Notes: generated by a model not told the origin, from the sequence alone. Positions 1-15,077 are shown, counted from the first letter of the stretch. The stretch is DNA of 64,000 bases from Euptelea pleiosperma (GCA_035048495.1 CM068545.1:20122741-20186740), one strand, 5' to 3'. Program-made: numbers and translations.

Positions 1-1340
<1,340 letters not shown>

Positions 1341-1544
1341 TGATGGATAATCTGCTACCCATTGATACCCTATAATAAAGCTCCGTGTCTGTGTATATAG
1401 GGGTGCACAATGCACATTGCTGGCCTTGGGCAGAGCCATTGGAGTCGGGCGGGCCAGGCATTGGCTAATTTCTGTTTAAACGCTACGCCCCAACATACCA
1501 ATTTATATTAAAGGCCTCACACGCAGGTCCAGGATGAGTTCACA

Positions 1545-1800
1545 TTTTTTTTTTTTTTTGTGAAACTGAGGGCATCCAGCCTCTTAGATCACCCCACTAG
1601 TCCGCCGGGACACGCGTGCCAGGTGTTCTGGGAGAGTTTGATGTGGACTGGGCCACTATTTCTTACTCTTCCAGGGGGTGTATCTCCAAGGAGAGTTGAA
1701 CTCAGAAACCTCTCATCACTTTCTGGAGCGGAGTCCTGCCATCAGGCTCTTAGTTCACAGGCTTGAGTAGCAACTTGAGCCCCGAGCCATTGTGAGCTAG
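1545..1800 (-). mobile_element. Candidate SINE-like insertion, minus strand
   Basis: A run of 15 T at 1545-1559 would be a poly(A) tail on the minus strand. On that strand the body contains a B-box-like GAGTTCAACTC around 1694, about 50 bases after a weak A-box-like stretch. This fits a tRNA-derived SINE, but the boundaries and target duplication are not resolved. It could also be part of another non-autonomous element. Confidence 0.4.
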
Positions 1801-2226
1801 GCTTAGGTGGGATACCGTTCCAAAAAAAAATTGCACCTACCAGGTGGGACCAAACTGACCCATCACTTGTTTGACTAGACCTATACAAAAAGAATTCAGC
1901 CTGATCGGTGATTTTTAACCTTTGGATTTGAGCATTTCTCATGGATGATTTTCAGTTGCTGGATTAGAGCATGTTTTGGGTACTAACATTGAATAGCTAG
2001 AAATCTTCAATCCGGCTGTTTTGCTATCAAATGGCTGTTTGGAAATTTAGCATGTATTTAGGAGCAAGTTTTCTTCTAATAATTTTTTTTATTTCGAATA
2101 CTTTTCGGATACTGATTTGGAATTCGGATACTGATATGTCTGATTTGATAATATCGATATGATAATATTATATAATATAATAATTACACTGTTATATATA
2201 CATACTTAATTATAATATATTTAATA
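1801..2226. other. Intergenic, one degenerate foldback arm then AT-rich DNA
   Basis: From 1830 to 1990 there is one arm of the foldback family used across the window, with phrases of the type 'cctgatcggtgatttttaacctttgg'. The rest is AT-rich. I see no gene. Confidence 0.5.
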
Positions 2227-3060
2227 CTAGTGGGTGCCCCGTGCCATCGGCACTCCTCGACAAAGAATTTGCCAAAATCAGGTGAGTGGCGGAGATCCAC
2301 CCTCCATTTGGGGGAGGATTAGAGGAGGTATAAGTAGGGAGACAACCAATGTGTTTTGTTATATAGAATAGTAAATGGCCCATGCCCACGGCACTCTCCG
2401 ACAAAAGCGTTTGTAAAAATTGGGTGCCTTCGGCACTCAAACGGTATAACGGACTGGGGCGTTACCGTTTTTTCAATTACAACGGCTGTTATAATGGATT
2501 GTAACGCACAGAAGGAGAAATAGTAAAATAACAGAAATAACAAAAAATAACGGTGTTGAAATTCAAATTTTGAATAAATTGAGGTCAAATGAGGCGGATT
2601 GAGTGGCTGAAACCTAACCATCCGCATTAAATCGATGGATTGATCTCAACTACTCTTTATCTAACCGTCCACATTAGATGGATGGATAAGATAAGAGAAT
2701 ACAACTGAGTTGTCTTGTTATATGCGTGGGTGGCCTGTGCCCGCGGTACTTTCCGACAAAGTGTTTGTCAAAATTGGGTGGGAGTTAATCTCAGCCATTG
2801 ATATGAAGCATAGTGGATCTCAGCCACTCATTATTGAAGCCATATAAGATAAGAGGGGTTTAAGACAACCACTATCACTTGTTATATAGATAGTGGGTGG
2901 CCAGTGCCCACGGCACTCTCCAACAAAGCATTTGTCAAAATTGGGTATGAATGGCTGAGATCCACCATCTATTTGGGGGATAAGATCTCAGCCCTTCTTT
3001 GTCTAAATAGATAAGAGGGGGTATAAGAGGGGAGACAACTTCCCTGTTTTGTTATATAGA
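2227..3060 (-). mobile_element. Head-to-tail array of about four Helitron-like units
   Basis: Read on the minus strand the array opens with TCTATATAAC at 3060 and closes with CTAG at 2227. It sits between A and T, as Helitron insertions do. Each unit ends with a short hairpin of the type GTGCC-n3-GGCAC, about 10 bases before the terminal CTA/CTAG. Units join directly, for example CACTA|TCTATATAA at about 2889. Units also share a GAGATC...GGATCTC core. There is no coding capacity, so these would be non-autonomous. Assignment to Helitrons rests on termini and hairpin only. Confidence 0.65.
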
Positions 3061-3535
3061 TATATTATTATATGAATATATTAATTTATTTTATATACCT
3101 GATTTACTTATCATATAAATTGGATATTTGATAAGTTAATCAGATTCAAATTCAAAATATTAGATGTTTTAAATATGTTTATATTTGATTTGAATAATAT
3201 CCGTTGATGGTCCTAGTTTTGGGGATAGAATTAGCTAAGAGGTAAGCCACCCGACCACTACTCTCATTTGAGAAGTTCAATGATGCAGAATGTTGTATCA
3301 AAAGTTCAGTACAAAAATACCCACTCATCCTTAAATGTTTGGTTCATACCAAAGATACCTACTCATAGCCCTCCATTTAATATGGAAAGACATTTTGCTG
3401 AATACAGTAAGTATTAGAATCTTTAAAAAGATAATAAAATTCTCTTAATAGTACTCAATAAACTCTTGTACCAAAGTTTTCTTTGAAAAAAAGAAAAAAA
3501 AAAATACAAATCTATACTATTATAAAGCAACAACC
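3061..3535. other. AT-rich intergenic DNA
   Basis: No open frame, repeat pair or gene signal was recognised here. Confidence 0.5.
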
Positions 3536-3868
3536 AGGGTTGCCACCCATGTGACACAACTAAAGGCCTATCTACTTAAAGCTTAGAGACCATTAACCTT
3601 ATGGATGCTTGTCCCATTCCTAGATGGACCTATATACCAAATAACAGTCTGATTAGTGATTTCAAACCTTTGGATCTGAGTACCCCAAATAATGCTTAAA
3701 ATCTATGATTAAAAATCAACCCATGAAAACTACTCCAATCAAATCCTTAAAAACCACTAATTAGGCCCACCTAAAGATGGGCCAAACATCTATACGGTCA
3801 GTGATCTCTACAAGTGTGCCACATGTAAGGTGCTTCTATGGGTAAGGTGCACGTGAGGCATTCCCTAG
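3536..3868. repeat. Foldback element of the 'catccatacggtcag' family (F1)
   Basis: The two arms are imperfect inverted copies. The left arm has 'ttatggatgcttgtcc', a translated 'aggtggacc' and 'tctgattagtgatttcaaacc'. The right arm has the reverse complements. The same arm pair recurs at least ten times in this window. Ends are uncertain. Confidence 0.55.
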
Positions 3869-3879
3869 TATATAATAAA

Positions 3880-4270
3880 GGGTCAGGCTCCGTTGACAGA
3901 TATAAAATGATGGGTAAAATGACAGGGACACAATATAAGCCAGGTGGCACATTGTTAAAGGACTCGGACCGTACGGATGTTTGTCCTATCCCATGGTGGA
4001 CCAACAATCCAAAAATCTGCCTGATTGGTTGTTTATAAGTATTGCATCTTTGTACCTCAAATACTGCTAAAATTCCCATAGTTGAGATCAACTCATGAAA
4101 ATAAGTCCAATCCAATGCCTATAAATCACTAATCAGGCTGCTTTTTGGTTTGTAGGTCCACCATGGGATAGGACAAACATCCATACCGTCAGAGTCCTGT
4201 AAAAGTGTGCCACGTGGCTTATATTGTGTCCCTTATCTGTCATTTTGGATCCGTTAACGGAGCCCGACCC
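3880..4270. mobile_element. F1 foldback element with clear terminal inverted repeats
   Basis: The ends are inverted: GGGTCAGGCTCCGTT on the left and AACGGAGCCCGACCC on the right. They are followed inward by the F1 arms (ACACAATATAAGCC / GGCTTATATTGTGTC). Flanks TATAATAAA and TATAAAACC are a possible degenerate 9-bp target duplication. This is a non-autonomous DNA element with no gene. Confidence 0.65.
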
Positions 4271-5940
4271 TATAAAACCCTAAAAGCCCTTAAAGGGTAT
4301 TTTGGTCTGTTTTAGATTTTCTAAACTTATTTTGACATATTTTCTTCATGAAACATATTCATCTAACATTTAGAACGTTCATACCAAATTTCGGTCAATT
4401 CTAAGAAAATTGAAATTTTAAGGATTTCTAGGGTCATTTCGTGCGGGCCCACATGAGCTCGGTATACCCCACGTATTTTTGTTGATTGTTACAAGTCCCA
4501 CGTGCTAGATCGATCATGTAAATATGACTCGTATAATTAATGTAATCTTAATATAATATTTAACCTACATTATTTATTATCGATTTGCGTATATATACGT
4601 ATTACATGTATATGTGTTAAGATGTGGGTAATTATATCCTACATCATTAATTAAGTTATAAGATATGTTATTTTAATGTAAAATATGTATATAAATTAGA
4701 GTGACAATTACTCATCAATTAAACAATAAGCTAATAGATATTAACTAGTATACTTTATTATTATTTTATTTTTATCCAAAAGCCTTCATGAAAAGATTAG
4801 TTTATTTGAAATTCTCAATGACCAACCCATTTTTGGTGTTTTGTGAAACACAATAACAAAACCTATACCCACACTTTTGTTGTTACCCAAAACCCATTAA
4901 AATACAATTTTTGTTAACAAAAAACTTATGTACGACTTCACCCTCTCATTCCTAAGTCATTTTTGATTTTATTATAAGCCCTTATCACCATCCAAGCCTA
5001 AGCTATATCCACCTTGTATGGTAAACCCAAATACACCCTATTATTTACTAACTAACTCTTGAGCTAAAAAGGGCTTCCAAAACCATGTGCGACTAAGTCT
5101 TTCCATCTACCACTCCACGTCTTTCACTTATATTTGTTATTCGTAACACGATCTCCCCAACCGTTTGAAAACCACGTCTTTGAACCCAAAACCAACCCTA
5201 TTTAACCTATAGTATTACGCCACCCAAACCCTCAGCTTATACCTAAGATGTTTCATTCCCCTTACACATATCCCTAGACGGATTAGAGATCAGCCTCAAA
5301 ACTGTTGACCTCCAGTACCTTTTCAAATCAAGACGTCTTCCCTTTTCTTGTTGCCAGCACTCATCTCTTCCTTTGAGCACCTCGATCCAGTGGATTAAAC
5401 ACCTGCCTTAGTCTTCAATCGGCGGCCTTCCAGATCAAGAAAATCAGTCACGTGGAATCTTTGGTACTGCACATTGGATAAAGAATCACGCCATCAAATC
5501 AACACCCCCCTCCTTGTCATCCAACGGATAACCATTTCCAATCAGGTGAGACTTTCTTCTATTTTATGTTTTATTTTTCTTTCTTTAAATCTGAACCTTC
5601 TTGGAAAATAAAAACCTTATACATCAGCCACGTTTGATGGATGAGAAAGATGTCCTCACTTGAGGTTACACAAGATGAAATACGTGGAAGGAATTTTGTT
5701 ACTCCCATGTATTACATCTCGATCGGCTGAAAGCCCTTCCATCATTGGATTAAGACTACAGAAACTTTCTATAGATGAACTATCTCTTGGATGGGACCCT
5801 TGTTTAAAAACTCACTTAGTTTACCCTACCCAAGTAGGAGTTGTAATGTATGGATCAATGCAGTGTGCCTAATATGGAAAACTGTAAGTTTTTTGTTCGG
5901 GGTCGAAGCATAGATGTTGATAAAATCACAGAAGGATTAG

Positions 5941-5943
<3 letters not shown>
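4271..5943. other. Gene-free AT-rich intergenic region
   Basis: The open frames are short and resemble no protein I know. From about 5280 to 5560 the composition is more balanced, as in an old retroelement leader or LTR, but no boundary could be set. Confidence 0.45.

Positions 5944-5978
<35 letters not shown>
5944..5978. repeat. (TA)n microsatellite
   Basis: About 17 uninterrupted TA dinucleotides. Confidence 0.95.
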
Positions 5979-5979
<1 letters not shown>

Positions 5980-7254
5980 CATCTTCTCTGTGAGGATGAT
6001 CAAGACCTCCTTTAATCAAAGGGTGAATGTTCGATTCCCAATTACTTTAGATACGGCCATAAACGGTTGGACCTGGATACTGGTACCCAATCCCCATGTA
6101 TGGACTGCAATAGCCCAACCTAAGATATTATTCAGCTGACATTAGTGACCAGCCATAATTATTTTTATCTAACTTAGATAGTGGGATATTTGAAGGCTCG
6201 GTAATTTTTGAATCGAATATACGCGGGTATGAGAACAGACGTGAGAAATTAAAGTCATTTGGATAACGAAGTTAAGGTAGGATTCTGTTCCCGATCTCTT
6301 ACTTTTATGGATGTATTTTCATTATTATATTATTAAACGCGTGTGTTTAAAATAAAAAATTTATTTTAATCTATATCAAAAAGTATGTATATCGATTCTC
6401 GTGCATCTCTGTTGATTTATTTGCATGTATTGAAACATGGTCGTCCATTGGATATTATCTTGGATTGTTAATTATTGTTGGAGATGCATTGGTTGTTATT
6501 ATTTCATTGTTATCATTTTGAGAGTTCGGATGTATCGTAGGACCACGACCCCTTGGATGCTCTTTCGAATTCCGAGAGCATGCCTAAAAAGCAACGGGGA
6601 CATTCTGCTTCCAATGGTGAAAGACCTGAAACATCCCTGAATCTTTGTGGTGGAATTAACGACATGGCCTGCCCGTAAGAAAACCGCTTGTTTAGCCCAA
6701 CCATGCACTCTCATTATTATTTTGACTCATTGGGGTTGTGGGATTTACCCGATAAGTCTAGTATTTGATTATTAATCGCATTGATGCATATTTCAATCAT
6801 TGAATGGTTTTTATCATGTTTTAATTCTCATCCGCATAGAAGTATAGGTGGTGGAGCTAACCGACTGAGTTGTTGATAACTCATGCCTATATTCTAACAT
6901 TTTTGTAAAGATACCGGATGGACCAGCGGCTCAGTGATAGGAGCTAGAGGATTTTAACACTTTTATTGCTTTCCTTGAAATTATGTTTAGGTTTTGCTTC
7001 TAGTCATTTGAATTCCAAGTTATCTCAATAGGTTGCTATTCGACATTTGAAATGTAATCGGAAATAAGTTTCAAATTTACGTTATGAGATTGATTTATTT
7101 TGATTTGTGTGTTGACTTAGATACATGCTCACTATTTCATTAATATTATTTTTATCCGCACCTCGTGCCTTAGCTTCAGATACCAGGTTCGATCCATACT
7201 CTTCTGGGTCGAGTCATGGGTCCAAGGTTCGGGTCGCGACAGACCCAATAATAA
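5979..7254. other. Intergenic, possible LTR remnant at right end
   Basis: No gene is supported. The right end, up to 'gggtcgcgaca' near 7240, resembles the U5 end of plant LTRs (GC-richer block closing in CA). I could not find a matching TG start, so it is only a suspicion. Confidence 0.3.
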
Positions 7255-7263
7255 ATATTTTAA

Positions 7264-8071
7264 GAAAATTTTTAACATACCCCCCCATGTTATCTTTAAA
7301 ATTTGACATACCCCCTAAATTTGAAAAAGCTGACATACCCCCCTATGACTCGGTCCACTGTTATTTGACCAGTGTTGACCCGAGTTGACTACCAAATTTT
7401 TTATTAAATGGTAAAAATGCCCTGGTCTTCAACCTTGGAACAAGGGTTTGGGCAAAAACTCAAACCCCGAATCAGACGGTTGTGGTGGACAGTTAGCCAA
7501 GAGATTCCAAAGGGTTGGCTATCCATCACCGGCAACCAACTAACCGGAGTCTCATGGCTAGCTGGCCACCACTCCGGCAATAATTTAAAACCCAAGGTAA
7601 TAATAAATAAATAAATAAACAAACAAACATCATAAAATTTTAGTTTTAAAATTTTCATTAGCATAAATGAAAAACAAGACAAAAGCAATTTATATTTTAA
7701 ACTTTTGAGATGTGGATTTTGGAAAGATGGGTTTTCTCAATTTTAACATATTCCTTCATGAGTTTTATCTATTTTTTCGAGGTTTTTTCTTCTCAATATT
7801 TGCTTAATTCATCAAAAAATAAAAAAAAAAATAAAAAAACTCAAGTTTACCAACTTGGGTTTTAATTTTTATTTTTAATCTCCTCTTTTCATGTTTGATT
7901 TGGGGTTTGGGTTTTGGCCTAAACCCAAACCCTTGATCTAAAGTTGATGACAATGGCACTTTTGTCATCTAATACAAAATTTGTGGTCAACACTGGTCAA
8001 ATGACTGTGGACCGAGTCATAGGGGGTATGTCAGCTTTTTCAAATGGGGGGGGGGTATGTAAAAAATTCCG
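7264..8071. mobile_element. Mutator-like non-autonomous element with 9-bp target duplication
   Basis: The flanks 7255-7263 and 8072-8080 are both ATATTTTAA, an exact 9-bp duplication typical of Mutator-like elements. The terminal inverted repeats run from AATTTTTAACATACCCCC on the left to GGGGTATGTAAAAAATT on the right. They continue inward through 'ctatgactcggtccac' and its complement. The interior has no transposase. A second family member lies at 20215-21033. Confidence 0.8.
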
Positions 8072-8096
8072 ATATTTTAAAGTACCCAATTTGCTC

Positions 8097-8290
8097 GCCC
8101 GGCTAGTAAAACTTCCATTGCAAGAAATTGTAAATCACACAATCACAAGCCAATGAGTTCTCGGCACGTACACAAGTGCTGTGTAACGTACCCATGTGCT
8201 TTTGCTTTTAGGTGTACGTGCCGAGAACTCGTTGGCTGTGATTGTGTGATTTGCAATCCGATTGTGACAGAAGTTTTATTCTCGTCCGGC
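8097..8290. mobile_element. Short foldback element
   Basis: Arms pair over about 75 bases: GCCCGGC...AAATCACACAATCACA...GAGTTCTCGGCACGTAC against its complement, with a loop near 8180. A related, more diverged copy is at 17565-17740. Confidence 0.65.
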
Positions 8291-8304
8291 AATCACGGTC
8301 AAAC

Positions 8305-9120
8305 GTCTTTCTAAACCTTAAATTTTTTTCTGAAAATTTCAAAATAGAAAACAAATTTTAATCTATTTACAAAAACAAAAATAAATTTCTGACATTCCCA
8401 AAAAAAGTAACCAAACACCCTTTGAAAGGGCGTTTCTCTCTGACAAATTTGAAAGGTGAAAAGACCACTGTTTCTCTGGACATCAAAGCTGAAAAAGCTG
8501 ACAAACACCCTTTAAAAGGGCGTTTGCCCATAGAGGAGTAAAACTTTTGTCCCGATACAAGCCACATGGCACACTATTATCGGACGATGACCGTATGGAT
8601 GTTTGGCAAATCACTAGGTGGATCTACACACCAAAAAAGAAACATGATTAGTGGTTTATAAGCATTGGATTGAAGTTATTTTCATGGGTTGATTTTAATC
8701 GTAGGAATTTGAGCATTATTTGAGTGCAAAGATCCAAAGGTTTTAAATTACTAATCAGGCTGATTTTTGGACTGCAGGTCCATCAATGGACTGATCAAAC
8801 ATCCATACGGTCAGCGTCCACTAAGAGTGTGCCACATGGCTCGTATTGGGACAAAAGTTTTACTCTCTATTGGAAACGCCCTTTTAAACGGCGTCTATCA
8901 GGTACAGACACCCTTTAAAAGGGCGTTTGGCAGCCTTTTCAGCTTTTTGCTACTTGTGTCCGAGGATTTATTTCTATAAGGGAGAAACGCCTTTAAAAGG
9001 CGTTTAGTTACTTTTGTTGGGATTGTCACAATTTTATTTTTGTTTTTGTAAATAGATTAAAATTTTTTTTCTTTTTAAAAATTTTCGAAATTTTTTTTCA
9101 AAAAAGTCTTTCTAAACCTT
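8305..9120. mobile_element. Palindrome-rich inverted-repeat element flanked by a 15-bp direct repeat
   Basis: GTCTTTCTAAACCTT occurs exactly at 8305-8319 and 9106-9120. Between them is an inverted-repeat element whose arms contain 'ttttaatctatttac' and its complement. They then carry several copies of a palindromic motif centred on AAACGCCCTTTAAAAGGG. An F1 element is inserted at 8536-8865. A cousin with the same arms and motif is at 55770-56475. No protein is encoded. Confidence 0.6.
8536..8865. mobile_element. F1 foldback element nested in the palindrome-rich element
   Basis: GAGTAAAACTTTTGTCCC on the left and GGGACAAAAGTTTTACTC on the right are perfect inverted ends. They are followed inward by the usual F1 arms. 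It interrupts the element at 8305-9120. Confidence 0.7.
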
Positions 9121-9307
9121 CAAATAATTTCAAAATATATTAATAAAAAAGGTGGGCCACCCCATTGAAAAGTCCGGTTTGATGGCTACGTGTAGAGCGA
9201 ATATAATATTCCCCCACTTTGCTGAAAGACTTTGATCGCCTCCTCCTCGCCCTAGTACCTACTCTGTAATTCTGAACAGCAGTCTTCATGCATCGTCCCA
9301 AAGAGAG

Positions 9308-10070
9308 ATGAATATGATTATGCATTTACTCCTATTCACTTCTCTCCTTCACCTCCAAATCCATTGTCGAGCTCAACAAGATCCTATCCTCGACTACTGT
9401 GTCAACTCGGGGAATTACACTTTCGGTAGCCAATTCAAGACCAACCTCAACTTTCTTCTCCCTTCTCTAGTCTCCAATGGATATCGCGACGGCTTCTTCA
9501 ATACTACCTATGGCATCTACCCTGATACCGTTTATGGACTTGTTCAATGCAGAGGCGATATCTCCATGGATGAATGCCAAAGCTGCTTGAACACCTCCAG
9601 TGTAGAGATTATCCAAAGATGCCCAAACCAAAAGGGTGCCAACATAGTGTTCGAGAAATGTCTCTTACGATATTTGAACCTCCGCTTCTTCTCCCAACTT
9701 GAAACTAATCGATTGGCATATGCTCCTAATCCCAGCAATGCGACCAACGTTGAAGTTTTCAATCAGCAATTAGGCAAACTAATGAGCAGTTTATCAGTTA
9801 ATGCTGCATCCAAACCGTCCAAGTTCGAGACGGGATCGATCAAGTTTACCAACTTCGAAGATATATATGGTTTGGCAGAGTGCGGTAGAGATTTGTTGGA
9901 GGCCGACTGCTTTTCTTGTCTCCGAAACATGATTAGACAAATCCCGAGGTGTTGTGAAGGAAAAGTAGGTGGACGGATTGTTAGTGTGAGTTGCAATATA
10001 AGATTTGAGCTTTATCCATTTTATCAACTGTCACTACCTCCTTCAGATGCTAATACCCCCAGAGGAGACG
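9308..10070 (+). CDS. CRK copy 2, exon 1: signal peptide and two DUF26 (Gnk2) domains
   Basis: The frame opens with ATG 9308 and a hydrophobic leader (residues 1 to about 22, ending near HCRAQQ), so the product enters the secretory route. Two DUF26 domains follow. Each has the diagnostic C-x8-C-x2-C: Cys81, Cys90, Cys93 and Cys192, Cys201, Cys204. DUF26 ectodomains lie outside the cell; plant Gnk2-type members bind mannose, but the ligand here is unknown. The exon ends before GTAAGA at 10071, phase 1, as usual for CRK exon 1. Without splicing, the frame runs on to TAG at 10130-10132 and gives a 274-residue protein. No stop or frameshift interrupts the exon. The earlier in-frame ATG among 9308, 9314 and 9320 was taken as start; the choice does not alter the domains. 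Confidence 0.85.
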
Positions 10071-10196
10071 GTAAGAGAAAACAAGTGTTTCTTTTTCTTC
10101 CTGCTTATATTCTTTGTGAGGGTTTGTTCTAGTTTACAGAATACATAGTATGTCCATAATTAAGGACTTTGCAGTTTGCAGTCGATGCAGAGGGCT

Positions 10197-10460
10197 CTGG
10201 TGGCCCACATAGCTCATTTTTTGGACCCACAATCCGCATGGATGTTTAGCCCACCCATTGGTGGATATACTGATATACATACCAAAAATCAGTCTGATTG
10301 ATATTCTCTAGCCATAGATTTTAGCACTTTTTTAGGATTGATTTTAGCTGTTTGATTCAAGCATGTTTTTTTGCATATTTTTGAGTACTTAAGCCCCGCT
10401 AGAAATTATCATATCAATCGAGCTATTTGGCTCATTCCATCTAGGGAGCATGTTTCTTAT
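10197..10460. repeat. F1 foldback element inside CRK copy 2
   Basis: The left arm has 'cgcatggatgtttagcccaccc'-type sequence and 'aatcagtctgattgat'. The right arm has 'aaatt atcatatcaatcgagct'-type complements. It lies where the missing CRK exons would be expected. Confidence 0.45.
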
Positions 10461-10560
10461 AACCATTTTAACATTTTTCAAAAGAAAACAGGAATGTCCA
10501 TGGAATTTTAATGCTACTTTATACATCTAATCTAAAGAGCTAGCTTATCAAAAAGTTTTA

Positions 10561-10942
10561 GGGCGTGTTTGATTGCACGGAAAATGTTCCTGAGAAAATC
10601 TTCTTTTCCTTTGGAAATTTTTTTGAGAAAATATCTGGAAAAATGGACTGTTTGATTGCACCCGAGGAAATATGCATTTTCCAATCATTATGAAAATAAG
10701 GGCATAGTTTTGTGTGGGAACGAATTCTCACGTATATGGAACGGAAATGAATTACACGATTAGATGGGAAAATCTCATTTTCTTGGTAAAAATATTCCTG
10801 ATTTAAAGTGGCTATCTTTTTTTTTTATAATTCCAGAAATGCATTGATGAAAAGGAGATCGAGGAGAATTTAAAGTGGCTATCAAACAATTGAAAATTGT
10901 GTTTTCCCGAGAAAATGCAATTTTTGGCAATCAAAGACGCCC
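10561..10942. mobile_element. Tourist-like (PIF/Harbinger) MITE with TTA target duplication
   Basis: Terminal inverted repeats GGGCGTGTTTGATTGC and GCAATCAAAGACGCCC differ at one base. The element is flanked by TTA at 10558-10560 and 10943-10945. A 3-bp TTA duplication with GGGCGTGTTTG termini is typical of Harbinger-derived Tourist MITEs. It is 382 bp, non-coding, and sits in the gap of CRK copy 2. Confidence 0.85.
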
Positions 10943-11060
10943 TTAAAAAAAATCTAACAGAGGTAGAGAATTACAAAATGATTCATGTACTTTACTCTCA
11001 TTTTTTATAGTAGTTGCAGAATGTGCGAGTAGTTTGATGATTACTTTCTTAACCCTCTGA

Positions 11061-12370
<1,310 letters not shown>

Positions 12371-13861
12371 GGAGAGGTGAACTTTATTGTTGATACTTGC
12401 ACTAAAATGGGTAGTAATCTTCCTTTTGGTTCCATCCACTGGTCTATTGAAGACCCACATAAGACATACTTTAGATTTATAAACCCTTAATGGGTGCATG
12501 GGGTGAGTAGTGCAAATGATTGTTGAATATAGGGGTGCCAACCAGTGGTGGAGCCAAGATTTTGTTCCAGGGGGGTGGGGGGAAGGCAGCACACGACAAA
12601 GTTGAGGGGAGGAACCTAGTTGGGATTCCTATATTATTTGTGATGCAGTCCTCTTCCATTTTCCTTTGCACTCTCCTAGGGGACGCAAAGTGCAACGCAT
12701 GCATTATCCGTGGCACACTCTTAGAGATCACTGAATATGGATGTTTGGTCCATACCTAAAGGTGGCAATTTGGCCCCAAGGGCCGGGCTGACCAAGCCCC
12801 CAGGCTACTCGGGCGGGGTAGAAATAACAGTTTATAAGTCCATTTCTCAAGAACCAACTCAAGTGTACAATCAAGTTAAGTCAATTCCATAGTTAAAGGT
12901 CCATTAGTCATGGTCAAAGTCAAAAGTCAAGTCGATGGGTCAAACTTTAATAAAATACTTAGATCAAAACCCTAATTTTTGAAAGAAATGATAAAATTAA
13001 AACTTTTCTATTCGAGCAAAAATAATAGTGGAAAATTTCATAAAATTTTAGACAGAAGACAAATACTTTTAGAAATAAAATAACCAAGAAAAATCATCGA
13101 AAATCATATGAAGTGTCGTAGGATACTCAAAACGAAAATCATAGGTACTATTGTTTCATAAAGCAAAACTATCGAGTTTTCGAAAAACAATGGTTTCTCA
13201 ATTAATTGTCAATGAAACATGATGAGGTCAAGTTCTCTAGAATACAAATAGTATGAGGATTACAGATATTTTTTTGTAATTTCCTCTGTCCTTTAATATA
13301 CATCCATTTTGAGATCTATAGAGATCATGCTCTCTAATTAACGCCGTTGGTTTCATCCAGATCTGAGTTATACAGAAAAAGTTATGGTCAAATAATTCAC
13401 GACTGTACACAACTCTAAAAACCTAGGAACCATACAATAAATTCGAAAATTTATAAACTAAATGTAATAATCATTCTTCATGAAATTAATCAAAACTTAC
13501 ATAATTAAAAGATATTTCAACAAGTTATGAGTGTTTCTAAAAAATTAAAACAATTAATTAAGAATTAGGGTCTTTATCAAGCCATCAAAAATTCAGCTCG
13601 TGCTCGCCTTCAGTCTAAATCTTAAACATAGTAGGTTAAATGAGCCTCAAAGCTTAGTAGAAACGACATTATGCTCCCTCATAGTAATGAATAAGGCAGT
13701 TGATGAGAAAATAACATTATTTTTAAAAGACAAGTAGTTTTATGCAATGATTTTTGACAATAATAATTAGTCAAATAAGAATGTAGTGACTAAAATTCTC
13801 ATATAATTCCAACCATGTACTCCACATACCAATTATCATTTTCAAGAGCTTTGACCTTGAA
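12371..13861. other. Gene-free intergenic region
   Basis: AT-rich DNA with no recognisable gene. The only landmark is a hAT-like terminus near 12543. Confidence 0.45.
12543..12620 (+). mobile_element. hAT-like element terminus (remnant)
   Basis: CAGTGGTGGAGCCAAGATTTT followed by a G-rich stretch resembles the plant hAT terminus CAGNGGCGGAGCCAGGATTT. No opposite end or target duplication was found. Confidence 0.4.
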
Positions 13862-14232
13862 TCTATATAACAAAACACAGTGGTTGTCTCCCTCTCTTAT
13901 AGGCTTCATATATCCAACGGCCCATATCAACCCTTACATAAAATAAAATTTAGACGGTTGGTTTAATTTAACAGAAAAATTGTCGCCCCACTTATACCCC
14001 CTCTTAACTGCTTCACAAAAATGGCCGAGATCTTATCCCCCAAATGGACTATGGATCTCAACCACTTACACCCTAATTTTGGGCCACCCACTTCTATATA
14101 ACAAAATAGAAGCACTTCACAAAGGATTGTCGAGATCTTATCACCCCAAATGGATGGTGGATCTAAGCCACTCACGCCCGATTTTGGCAAATGCTTTGTC
14201 AAATAGTGCTGTGGGCACGAGCCACCTACTAG
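13862..14232 (+). mobile_element. Two concatenated Helitron-like units
   Basis: The first unit begins TCTATATAAC at 13862 and is internally diverged. A second 5' end (TCTATATAAC, 14093) follows the first unit's GGGCCACCCACT directly. The pair closes in CTAG at 14232, followed by T. The terminal hairpin here is degenerate (GTGCTGTGGGCAC). Confidence 0.6.
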
Positions 14233-14656
14233 TATAATACAATACAAAATAATTCCATCACAGGGATCTAAGGGGGTTTAAGGTCTTTCACCCAAGGGAT
14301 CACGATACCCTTCTTGTTCTTTCTAGGACTTTTACCCTAAAGAAGCACAACCTTCCATTGTTAAAAGGGTCCAAGCATTTTTAGATTTTTTTTCTCATTT
14401 TTATATAATCACATCCATCATAACCCAATCTTAAATTTCAGCATAAAATTCAAGCATAAAAAAATTTGAAACATGTTAGAGAAAATACGTGTTCAAAAAT
14501 ATCAATTTGAAAAAAGAAAATAATGCATTATTCAAAAATCATTTTTAACAAGATTTTAAATTTTTTTCACGTAAATCAATTCTAGCTCACATTCTTCCAC
14601 TTTAAAATCAAGAATTAACATGTTTCATGATCATAAAAATATCATTAAACAAATCA

Positions 14657-14815
14657 TCTATATGACAAAACAGGACGGTTGTCTCCCCCTCTTATCTGGC
14701 TCCATAAAGGATGGCCGAGATCTTATCACACCAAATGGACAGTGGATCTCAGCCATTCACACCCTTTTTGACAAACACTTTGTCGATGAGTGCCATGGGC
14801 ACAGGTCACCTACTA
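14657..14815 (+). mobile_element. Single Helitron-like unit
   Basis: It begins TCTATATGAC, carries the shared GAGATC...GGATCTC core, has the hairpin GTGCCATGGGCAC, and ends in CTA/T rather than CTAG. Confidence 0.6.
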
Positions 14816-14879
14816 TTTACCTACATATAAGGAATGAAATGGGTTGGATCATATAGCCCAAGGGTCAGGCTTAGAACCC

Positions 14880-15070
14880 TACTTTTTATGCCTCGGGAGG
14901 GGTGTTACCATTAAAATGGCCGTTAAAACGGATTGAAACGGCCAGGGGAAAAATAGAAAAAATATATTTTAATGATTTTAACGGAAAAAAAAGTGGTGCT
15001 GAAATTTAAAATTTAAAATTTGAAAATTGAAAAATAAAAATTTTACGAAAAATAGAATTTAACATAAATT
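14880..15070. repeat. TAACGG-rich repeat fragment
   Basis: Contains 'ggccgttaaaacggattg' and AT-rich spacer typical of a family seen again at 40899-41300, 42508-42811 and 56485-56884. Confidence 0.5.
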
Positions 15071-15077
15071 TAATGGT

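Noticed and set aside
9544..10027. Minus-strand ORFs of 72-77 codons
   Set aside because: Shadows of the DUF26 exon.
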